DNA from: Acanthopleura granulata
Lineage: Eukaryota; Mollusca; Polyplacophora; Chitonida; Chitonidae
DNA: 64,000 nt
Reading direction: 5' to 3'
Assembly (NCBI GenBank): GCA_016165875.1
Contig: JABBOT010000080.1
Coordinates: 32,366,299 to 32,430,298 of the forward strand
A program made the position numbers and the translations under genes. Below, one piece after another: positions 29,591 to 39,461 of the stretch; positions within the stretch are counted from its first letter, which is position 1, and each line of letters opens with the position of its first letter. The notes under the pieces were generated by a model that saw only the letters and a program-made list of their open reading frames with translations, had not been told where the DNA came from and did no database searches.

Positions 29591-32329
29591 AAGATATTCT
29601 TGCATGTACTTGAAGGAGGAAATCCTGAAGCCCTGCCATAATCAAAGCTGGAATTTGAAGTAAACTAGAGATTAATAAGTATTAATTAATGGGAAATTGT
29701 TTATAATGCCTAGTGAGCTTTTCGTACGATTTTTCATATTGTCGGATTACCATCTCTGTACTATTGTCATTTAAAAGGGTCCATTTTGGCGCGCAGAGAA
29801 GAAAGCGGGCTGCCGTCCCGCACCAGCCAGTTAGTTTTGGTATGCTAAGTGGCTAGTATATATGTGAATGGCCAGAGAATACGGTAGATCAATCGAACAT
29901 GTAATCGGTTTTGCATGTTTACCACTTGAGGGCAGTAGGATCTTTCCTGGGTAATGTTTGTTATGCCCATCATGTTTTACACGTGTATCCCGTTACTTTG
30001 TAAAGACGAATATTGTGTTCTGACATTGTAGACGACGGAATCGTTAACCTATCTATGCGAGCCGTGCTTTGTTACATGTACATGAACTCTTTCACAGATA
30101 CAGACCTAACAGTTATCGCATGTCATTTGACCATTGCAGAGTAAAGCCTTCGAGGGGCCGAATACAATCATAGTACAACACTTGAGCATTGGGTTACTGT
30201 TAGTTGCTTCTGTACATCAGCATTATAATATAAATAGTATATTTCAATTTCAGTACAGGTATGTCAGTATTTGCATGTGGATTTCACTTTTTCTGGAGAA
30301 TTTCTGTGAATAATTTAATAGTCTGAAATTGCAACCTGATTAGTGTTGACAAAAAGGCCTAAACTTAACTGTGAGGGATTAGCTTGATAATTGTGGTATT
30401 CACAGGATGCTCTCGTGTACATTGCATGATCAAGACAACGAGCTATTATGTTAGTCAGTTTGTGATAACCAAATATTTATCCTTTATCACACTCGCTGCG
30501 TAAAGGCTCAATTTGCACTACATCCGACTACCACATCTATAACGTTATTTGACTGGGGGGAATTACTTTGTATGTAAGTCCATGTTGTGTAATTTCCCTA
30601 CACGTGACTTCCACAACTGTCACGTCATTTGATTGGGAAGTTGGTGTCATTTTCAACTGGACATAAACAGCATAAAAATAAAATCATTTGATTCGAAGGT
30701 GCGATTTCCATCGTGGACTCGACGCGAAATTCATCAGTTTTTATAATCAGAAAAAATAAAACGTGCTGCTAAAGTTTATTCGGAAAATGAGGTTTACACG
30801 AGCCGATGTACACAGTTACCGTTATGTTGCAGGCGACACGAAGAAATGGCAAGGTTAGAAATAATTTGTCAGTTTTATCTTCAGTTATACTATGTATGTC
30901 CCAGATATCAAAACTCTTTGTTTTTCCATAAATGTGCAGTATTTGTCACCATACAGAGCTATTTTATTTCTTATGGCTGGGCAATTAGCGACACGTAGGC
31001 CTGTGACATGCGTATGGCTGGGTATCTGACCCAAACTGAACCCGACACTCTGCACGGCCCACATAGGTGTTACGTCACTGTGATTTCGCTGCGCGTGATG
31101 CTGGCATGTTTGTTTGACGCACAGTGACACAGACGTCTGCGCTGTGGTTAGTTCACATCCACGAATAGGATTCTGCCCGAGAAGAGGAAGTGATAAGACT
31201 GAAAAGCTATAAATGTAGCTGCTCGAGGAATGAAGCGTTTTACAACTCTCCGCTCTTGTGAGAGGTGATGTTCTGATGACTAGATTCATAACTGTATGTT
31301 TATGACGGGGATATGTTAAAAGCAGTTGTTCCGATTCTTAGCGATCAGTCGATGGGGATGGAGACACACGTAATGTGTATAGATTTTCATTGATATGCAT
31401 ACCACATTTAGGACCGTATATTAATGTAACAAGTCATAATATGACATTCAAATGTTCCGACCACGAGTTGAGAGCTTGTCAGATGAGGACACGTGCGCGG
31501 TAGGTGTAATTCTTTCGCATGCTAATCAAGTTTAGTAAGTGTAAAACTTTACATGAATTTAAAAGCATGTCTTTGGACATTAGTTACAGTCGTGGAATGA
31601 ACCTGCCATTGTAGCAGATTGAACAGTTGATCTTTGCCAATATAGCAAGTACCACACTTCCCAGTATTTCAGGAGAGACCAACTATGTATTACTCTGTCG
31701 TAGATGTTTTTCTTTCAAAACCTTTCCAGGTCGTCGTTTTCTGTAGATTGGTTTCACCAAAAATTGTCAATAACAACCTAAAAATTGGAAAATTTGAATA
31801 TGGTAGGTCCCGTGCATAACCGATACATTTATCAGGGGTGAATGTTGACCGAGTGGTTACGATGCTCGGATTAACAGAGCTAGGACATTTCAGGTGCGGC
31901 TTCCATTCCATCTTTTACACAGCGAATTTGTTGACTCTGTTGTTGTTACTCTTCACTGAGCCTTTTTTACAATTAGAGGTCAATGACACTCAGTAGCAAT
32001 TTGCATAGTCTAACTGCCGCTGAAGACTGCTCTTGTCTTTTACCAGTATGTACGGTAGGCAAATCTGTACATGGAAAAGCTTGCAATTAACTTGCCAATG
32101 GTGGGCGCTTTACTCTCGTTCCCTTGAAACCTACCACCATCGCATAACTGAAAAATTATTAAGTAACAATAAAATATACTTGAGAGTATGGCATCTCTAA
32201 TTCTATTATTGATTGGTATTGTATTTGGTATTTTTACAGCGTATTGTTTTGAAGAGTCCACTGTGTAACAAAAAGTGTCCTTTGAGTAGAAAATGCTATT
32301 TTTGGCACCCCCTCCCCCCGTTATTGCTA
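29591..32329. other. Intergenic upstream of the TLR, nothing recognised
   Basis: About 2.7 kb without a supportable exon or repeat. The 134-residue minus frame at 30885-31289 has no family features or splice context. Confidence 0.35.
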
Positions 32330-32500
32330 CAATCTGGAAACCTACAGAGGACATCTCGCTACCTTGCTACCTCGACCTTACCAATAGCGGGGGAGGTAGT
32401 GAAGTGAGGCAGGGAGTTAGCGACGAGGGTGTAGGAAGATCGAGGTATCGCGAAAGCGAGATGTCTTCTATCCGCTCCCATGTTACAGTGATGTAGGGGA
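32330..32500. repeat. Fold-back repeat, arms of about 55 bases
   Basis: The left arm (about 32331-32385, CTACAGAGGACATCTCGCTA..CTACCTCGACCTT) pairs with the right arm (about 32437-32490, AAGATCGAGGTATCGCGAAA..GAGATGTCTTCTATCC). It stands 140 bases before the TLR start and could sit in its 5' UTR or first intron. Confidence 0.6.
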
Positions 32501-32635
32501 AATTGTCAGCTACTTGGCAGAGCTTGGCGTCTTTCCACCATTGTAACAATTAAGAAAATCAACATCGTACATTTTAAAAGGGCTTAAATGAACGTTTCAT
32601 TTCTAATTCATTGGAGGAAATAATGTTTTAGTTTT

Positions 32636-35359
32636 ATGTTTGCAGAAATGAAGTGTGAGTGCCAGCTAAAAGAGACAACAATGTGGTCTTCAAACATCAT
32701 CGAGAGTGCTCTTCGGACTGTCATCTTGACTTCTGCCATCCTCATAGAGAAAAATACTGGCCGCCACGTCAGACATCTTCCACAGGCAAGGTTACGAGAA
32801 CATCAGGTGACTAGGTCGACAACAGCGAGTCCTGACACCTTTAGATATGAAGAGCTTGACAGCGACGGGCCAACTCAACCACCTACAACAGGAGATATCT
32901 GTAACACAACTATTTCTCTACACTGTCATTGTCACAAAACGAATGAGACTTTTCTGGTGGACTGTTCGCACAAAAACCTCACATCAGTTCCAAGCAACAT
33001 CCCCAAAGAAGCAACGGTTGTCAGTTTAAGTGACAATCGGATAGACCACATTTCTGTCGGAGCTTTTAAGGCCCTTGGTCTTCTCGAAACGTTAAATCTT
33101 TCCAACAACCGCCTTTCGCGTTTGATCTCTGGAACATTCGTGGGGCTAACTCGACTAAAAGTTCTAAATCTGAACCGAAATTCCTTGAATATGTCGACAT
33201 CTACGTTTGACAGTGATGTCTTTGCTCCTCTGCAAAATCTGACTTATTTGAACTTGAAATCTCCATCGTACTCGAATGACCAATCATTTATGTATCCGGA
33301 TAAAGCGTTAAGCACATTAAAGTCTTTGGAAACCCTCCTTATCAACGGAATAAACAACAGAATTTTTGGAGAGGGTTTTAGCCGTTTGACTACAATACGG
33401 ACGCTGGACTTGTCGGAGTCTCCGTTGTTCACGTCACTATCTGCATACACTTTTCATTACTTTCAGAACATTTCAGTGAAAAATCTAGTACTGAGTCATT
33501 GCAACCTCACTTGGATTGACAAAGAGGTCTTCAGTAATCTGCGAAATCTAGACACCATTGACTTTAGCTTTAACGAATACCTGGAGATTAAGGGCGTGGG
33601 AATGAGTATGTACGGCTTGCAACATTCCAATATCCGGAAGCTGATAATGCAACGCGTACACGCTAGACCTTCACTGACATCAATTCAAGCTAGCGATCTA
33701 AAGTACATTGCGAACACGGAACTAGAAGAATTACACCTCGATAACAATTCCATTGGTCAGCTTGCCGAGGGTGTCCTCGTGGCTTTACCCTTGTCACTCA
33801 GGGTTCTTCGTGTTTCTCATAACAACATACACACGTACAAACGACAGCTCCATAATCTGCTTCGGATGCGAAATGTAGAAGAGTTTTATGCAAACGACCA
33901 AGAAGACAACGGGGCAAAGCTTATCTATCATTCGAAGAAAGCTACTGGAAAAAATATTTCAGGTAAATATTCCAACCTTTACATCTCGGTAGAAAGAGGT
34001 GTGAATGGAACGTCTGTCTATAAACTCTCTTTGCCGCCTAAGTTATGGGTGGTGAACTTCGCTCGAACATACAAGCTACAGTTTACGATTCCGGCTGTAG
34101 AATTCCTCAATTCATCTCTCAAATATGCTTACCTAGCTCAAAATCTTTTGGATAGATGGGAAGGACCAGTAAAAGGGGCAGGAAGTCTACTGTTTCTCGA
34201 TTTAACAGGAAACAACTGTGATTACGTTTCTGAGACATTTTTCGCTTACATGTCAAGCTTGGAAACATTGCTCATTGGACAAAATCGCCTGGGAGCAGGC
34301 TTGACAGACAAGACCTTCAGCAACCTTAAAGCTTTAAAAACTCTTCACATGAATGATAATCAGCTGAAAGCAGTAAGCCTTAATCTGTTCTCTGAACTTA
34401 CAAACTTAACAGAACTGAGGTTATCGAACAATTACCTGTCCAGCTGGAATACAAACATCACTGGATTGATCAATCTAAAAAGCTTCAATGTTTCAAACAA
34501 CATTTTCCCGTCGCTGCCTAGGATTCTCTGTCGGGACCTTGATGTCATTGAGAGATTTAGTCACGTTCAAATTGATATCCTCGGAAATCCTCTAAAATGC
34601 ACTTGTGATACACAGTATTTCATCGAATGGGTAACAAAAACGCAAGTCAGCATACTTAATCTGAACTTAACCTTTTGTTCTCTGGCGAATGGTACAGTTT
34701 TGTCTCTGTCAAAGAGCGCCGTTGTCTTGGAGCATCTGAAAGTGGAATGTCGGTCTTACTCTGGTCTGATTGGTGGACTATGCGCATGTGTATCGTTGTT
34801 TTTGATAATCTTAGTGGCTGGTGTTTTACGTCGTCACCAATGGAAAATCAAGTACTTGTTGTACATGGCCTCTAACTGGCGCAAAAGAACAGGATATCAG
34901 ACTCTGGATAACGCTGAAGAAAATCCTTATGGATTCGATGCCTTCCTGGCTTATGAAGACTCCCACCGTAATTTCATCCGAGAACAAGTCATACCCCGTC
35001 TCGAAACGGAAGCTGGTTTAAAACTGTGCATAGACAAACGAGATTTTATCCCTGGACTTTACATTACTGACAACATTCTACACGCTATCCAGAACAGCAA
35101 AAAAACTGTTGTTTTTCTTTCTCGTAAGTTCCTGAGAAGCAAGTGGTGTATATACGAAATGAACATGGCACGAATGGAAGGAATTCACTGCGGCAGAGGT
35201 GTTCTGGTCATAGTTCTCACTGAGGAAATACCGACTAGCCAACTGTCTGCTGAAATTTTAAATGTCATCCACAACCAGACCTACATCGAGATGACCAGTA
35301 ACAGGCATGGCGAAGCACTCTTCTGGAGGAGGCTGGTGACTGCTGTAAAATCGTCCTAA
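32636..35359 (+). CDS. Toll-like receptor, single coding exon, one cysteine cluster type
   Basis: A membrane pattern-recognition receptor of 907 residues. Rough positions: a weak hydrophobic stretch (TVILTSAILI, 28-37) that may be a signal; an N-terminal LRRNT (cysteines in HCHCH at 96-100 and DC at 110); leucine-rich repeats about 125-640; one LRRCT (CTCD near 655 to KVEC near 705); a membrane span about 709-731; a TIR domain about 764-904. The TIR shows box 1 (YGFDAFLAYE), box 2 with the BB-loop proline (KRDFIPG) and box 3 (FWRRL), so signalling looks intact. A TTTGCAG just after the first ATG could be an acceptor, in which case translation starts at 32648 or 32681. The ectodomain has a single C-terminal cysteine cluster, as in vertebrate-type TLRs. 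The ligand is unknown. Confidence 0.93.
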   Translation: MFAEMKCECQLKETTMWSSNIIESALRTVILTSAILIEKNTGRHVRHLPQARLREHQVTRSTTASPDTFRYEELDSDGPTQPPTTGDICNTTISLHCHCHKTNETFLVDCSHKNLTSVPSNIPKEATVVSLSDNRIDHISVGAFKALGLLETLNLSNNRLSRLISGTFVGLTRLKVLNLNRNSLNMSTSTFDSDVFAPLQNLTYLNLKSPSYSNDQSFMYPDKALSTLKSLETLLINGINNRIFGEGFSRLTTIRTLDLSESPLFTSLSAYTFHYFQNISVKNLVLSHCNLTWIDKEVFSNLRNLDTIDFSFNEYLEIKGVGMSMYGLQHSNIRKLIMQRVHARPSLTSIQASDLKYIANTELEELHLDNNSIGQLAEGVLVALPLSLRVLRVSHNNIHTYKRQLHNLLRMRNVEEFYANDQEDNGAKLIYHSKKATGKNISGKYSNLYISVERGVNGTSVYKLSLPPKLWVVNFARTYKLQFTIPAVEFLNSSLKYAYLAQNLLDRWEGPVKGAGSLLFLDLTGNNCDYVSETFFAYMSSLETLLIGQNRLGAGLTDKTFSNLKALKTLHMNDNQLKAVSLNLFSELTNLTELRLSNNYLSSWNTNITGLINLKSFNVSNNIFPSLPRILCRDLDVIERFSHVQIDILGNPLKCTCDTQYFIEWVTKTQVSILNLNLTFCSLANGTVLSLSKSAVVLEHLKVECRSYSGLIGGLCACVSLFLIILVAGVLRRHQWKIKYLLYMASNWRKRTGYQTLDNAEENPYGFDAFLAYEDSHRNFIREQVIPRLETEAGLKLCIDKRDFIPGLYITDNILHAIQNSKKTVVFLSRKFLRSKWCIYEMNMARMEGIHCGRGVLVIVLTEEIPTSQLSAEILNVIHNQTYIEMTSNRHGEALFWRRLVTAVKSS

Positions 35360-36054
35360 ACCATAGTGTTCCTGCACACTTCATGTTTCAAACCTGGCAC
35401 TATATTCATTCTGTTAAGAACCTTCTCCCTCCCCAGAAAAACAAAAACATGCATTTGGAATTATCAATCGCTGGTGCAGCTAGGGGAAAACCGAGGGTAC
35501 TGTAGTTTTATACTTCGTCTGTCAGTCAGTTTTCCAAATTTTTCGCAAAACGGGTCATGCTGCTAAATTACAATTTTGCCAACTTTCAGATCAAATTCGA
35601 GTTGTAGGCCACTTCGTTCAATTTCGACGACATAGTGGCCTATTGTGCTCGAGTTTTGCTCTTGCCTTGTTCATGTCGAACGAAATCATAACCGTTGTGT
35701 TCTACACCGGACTGTTTTTATTAAATTTTATCAACAACGGCTGTTCACTCTGAATTGAAACTATGTACAAAGCCTTCTGTTGCAAGGTACCGAACAAGAA
35801 CGAATTTTGGGCACTTTTCTTGTGAAGTCTGATATCCAGGTGGCTATTACCTCGACGTCTTAAATGGTTTTAGGCCACTTCCTCTTTTGTTAACTTTCTT
35901 TGTGTATGTAGGGTGTGGCATTTTGAATTATCTATAAATTGGGGAAAGATTATGTAATTAATAGCTCATAGGCCTACTTATTTTAATAATTTACTTGGGG
36001 CTTCGGACCTATGAATCAGAGGGCGAGGGCGAAGACGTAGTGATCTTATCTACA
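35360..36054. other. TLR 3' flank
   Basis: Holds the presumed TLR 3' UTR. The only signal-like hexamer I see is ATTAAA at about 35720-35725, 360 bases after the stop. Confidence 0.35.
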
Positions 36055-36160
36055 AACAATTCTACGCCAAAGGTCGGTGGTTTTCTCCAGACACTCCGGT
36101 TTCAAACATCCATAAAGCTGTATTGAGTATGGAATTGAATAAGTAAATAAATAAATATAA
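36055..36160 (+). repeat. SINE tail fragment
   Basis: TACGCCAAAGGTCGGTGGTTTTCTCC then a GAGTATGGAATTGAATAAGTAAATAAATAAAT tail. The same GCCAAAGACC.GTGGTTT module opens the window (about 10-30) and recurs near 51728. Confidence 0.55.
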
Positions 36161-36397
36161 ATGCAGTAGTAAAGAACAAGCTGTTTATGTAAATTGTTTG
36201 TCTTGAGAACTGTATGAATGATTGTGTCTTTACAGCGTTAAGTGATTTCTATGGAGTACACGGTAAAAAGTGATTTAGTTACACTGTAAAAATCATGGGT
36301 TGGTATGTGTTTTACGTTGAATAGAAGATAAACTTTCTCATGCTTAGTGATTGTAAGTGAGGAACACGCCGATAGACAGAGGTGCAATGTTTGATAT

Positions 36398-36530
36398 AAC
36401 GCTGGCCGAGGGGTTGGCGCGAAAGCGGTGCATCGCACCAATGCGGTGGCTGTGAGTACAAATCTAGGCCGGCTTCCTCTCTTGTCGTGCTTTGGTCGTG
36501 GGTTTCTACCGGACTCATAATAAAGCATCA
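36398..36530 (+). repeat. SINE 5' part, plus orientation
   Basis: GCTGGCCGAGGGGTTGGCGCG is A-box-like and GCTGTGAGTACAAATCTAGG is in the B-box position; then GGCTTCCTCTCTTGTCGT. Confidence 0.5.
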
Positions 36531-37667
36531 GTAAGCTAATTAGTCAATTAAGCTACAGGGTACGGTGTCTCAGTGTTCTGTACACCGTCTAGGATATATG
36601 TGTGATGCATTTAGGAGATGTACTTGTGTTACTTGAAGGTAACTATAACAAAATGGCTTTCTAAGCAGGAGAGCAGACTGTACTTCAAAATGCTTCACTT
36701 ATTTTATTGTACACGTTAAGCGATTTACCTCAGTAGTTCTCAACTTCTCAAGTTCTGTAGTCCTTCATGTAGCTACAATTATGTGTTAGCAAGTGAAGTC
36801 GAAATGGTTGAAATAACCTACACAGCTTACATATTCTGAATACCTAGAGGTTGAAACCTGGTTTGCTGGCCGCGAAATTGTGTTTGTTTAACACTGGCTC
36901 ACAGATCACCGCCTTGACGGAGACCGTCTATAAAAACGTGTCGTAACCACAAAGTTGTAGAGCCGTTGCCATGTTTACAATTAACAGCAGCAATTGGCCA
37001 TGAGTTGCCATACACTGGGTACAATGTAGAGGTTGTGGTTACTACCGTTAAGGATCTAGGAATTTTGGTGTAAGCTGAATCCTGAAGGGAGCAATCATAG
37101 GCATAAATGTCATCAGGAAATTGGGCTTGAATCTATATGTAAACACCCCAATGATATTTCTGAAACCTGTGTTGCTAATTGTAAGGTTTTGGGAGTGACT
37201 GGTGACAAAGCTGTGATGAGACCTGCAGAATCACGTAGAGATAAATGTTATGGATCCCCCCAAAGACCGAGCTCTCCTGACTGAACCTCTAACTAGTTCA
37301 CCTCATACTGCTATTCGGGTTGTTCCAACTGTTCGAGAAAGGCATGGAGAAGTACTCCATGTATCCATCTGGCTACCTAAGCGCACGAGATTAGAGGTTA
37401 ACATGGCTGAAGAAATATCACTTTCAGCAGTTGGGATAGGATCGTGGTAAACAATATTGACACAGCGGAACTTCCTGATCTTTCGCTATTAGAAGGTACC
37501 GAAGGTACAACGAATTGCTTTTCTTCCTCGAAATAAACGGAATGGCAATCACATAAGGCTTTATACATGTGTGTGTTTCTTCTCACCCCACACCTCAGCC
37601 CAGGTCACATTCGGTGGTCCTGTATAGCGGTAACCTTAGCTTATCCGGATGGCTAAAGTACGCAGTA
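36531..37667. other. Intergenic, nothing recognised
   Basis: AT-rich; no supported frame or repeat. Confidence 0.35.
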
Positions 37668-37850
37668 AGTGTATTTATCTGATTGGTGTTTTAAGCCGTA
37701 TTCATGAATGTTTCACTTATTAGACGACGACCAGCATTATGGTCGGAGGAAAACCGGCTCAGTCCGTGTGAAATCCACGACCATTCGCAGGTTGCTGGCG
37801 CCCTTCCCGTATATGACCGCCACAACAGCCGCACATCGACAGCACTGGTG
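37668..37850 (-). repeat. SINE, minus orientation
   Basis: GATTGGTGTTTTAAGCCGTA, then TTTCACTTATTAGACGACGACC and TTCGCAGGTTGCTGGCGCCC. Confidence 0.7.
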
Positions 37851-38931
37851 AGGAGCTACTGTACTGCATTGTACTGCACTGGCATGCTATAAACCACTAG
37901 TGATCCGTCTGCGGAGTAGTATGAGTAGCCTATATTTATAGAAAGTCCACATCTTGCTTCTAAATTATTTCTAATAGAAATCTGTAATGCCATAATATCC
38001 ATTAAACTCTGCCTATGTTATCTGTCATGTTGGGCTTACTACTTTGAATCACACCCTTCATTTATTGACTAAGTATTTATTATTTGCAGCATTTTGTTCA
38101 GTATTGTTGAATACTCTCTGGGGATGCGTGTAACCCAAGTTATATGTTTAAGTTTCAAATTGTATGTTTAAGTGCAAAATCACTTATATTGTAAGCACAA
38201 ACGATAACCAAGCTCTGGTGACGTTTATACAACATATATGCTAGATGTGACCATCATGCATCCCCTAAAGTTAGACATAACACAAGCTATCCTATCCTTC
38301 TTTCTACAAAATCTTCGGGGGTGGGGGGAGGGGGTGTCTGAACAGTTCATCGAAAGTACAAATATGCATCAGAAGCACACGGATATATTTGACGAAAGGT
38401 TTGTTTTACTTCTCTTGCTATGTCCAGAGGGTATTTATTTTGTTATTTTATGGCTGTTTCATCATATTCTCAAGAATTTTTTTCTTCATCTATGATTGTT
38501 CAACACTTTTTTTTACAAGACATTGGGAATGTTTTGCATGTGTGACGAAGAAACCTTCACATTATATTAGGGAAAGACAAGAGACCTTCGATTCATGGGA
38601 GGTAGTGAACGGCTCCACGCCACTTTGGGAGTCTACCACATCTTATTTTCAACACAATCATTGAGAATGGAGCAATCTCAGTTTGACGGGTATTGAGCGG
38701 GCAAGTCGTTTGCCAGCCGTGAAAAGTCGAGGAACTAAAGTTCCAGTGGTGAGGAACCCAAAACTTAACCTTAGTAAACAATGAGTCCGGCTGCCCTACA
38801 CACCAAGGGGCAATCAGTTGCGAAGAGAACCAAACTTAAGACGTGTACTATCAGTTTGATAGATTTGCAACATCTACAAGGTCACCGATGGCCACCTCCT
38901 CTGAGGATAAGTATTGATCATGTTATGAGCT
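37851..38931. other. Intergenic, nothing recognised
   Basis: No supported frame; short runs of G (38317-38336) and T only. Confidence 0.35.
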
Positions 38932-39035
38932 CCATTTTATTTATTTCTTTATTCATGACGTAATCAAGAACACTTCAATTTGTCGACGGCGGTCAGTTTT
39001 ATGAAGGATGGCGAAAGAGTAAACCACCAATCTTT
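38932..39035 (-). repeat. SINE 3' fragment, minus orientation
   Basis: TTTTATTTATTTCTTTATTC, ACTTCAATTTGTCGACGGCGG and GTCAGTTTTATG match the reversed tail, diverged. Confidence 0.5.
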
Positions 39036-39461
39036 GGGAAGTAACTCACTAATTTGTCAGAGGGAGGTGACAACCTGTCTTCTTGACAACCACAAAAAAG
39101 AAATAATAACTCTTCCCTCTCTTCACATTGCATGAAATAGTGTGACATCCTACCAGGGTAATTTATACCACATAATTTTTATTATTGGGATCATCTTTAT
39201 GTTTGCTTCTCCTTTAAAGACGGACAATCCCACACTGTGTAGCTGCAAAAATGACAGAGATAACGTGTTCAAGGCATTTACTGGAGGATCTCACAAAACA
39301 GGCTGATCGTTAAAATGTCAAAACAAAATTTCTTTGAATAACGCAAGATAAACCGGAGATGTTCTTTAATTTTTAAGCTTTGTGTACTTAATGTGCCCAT
39401 GAAAAAAACAACTGCCACATCACAGGTGTGAAAATTTGAGATACAGGAAGAGGTGAAGATT

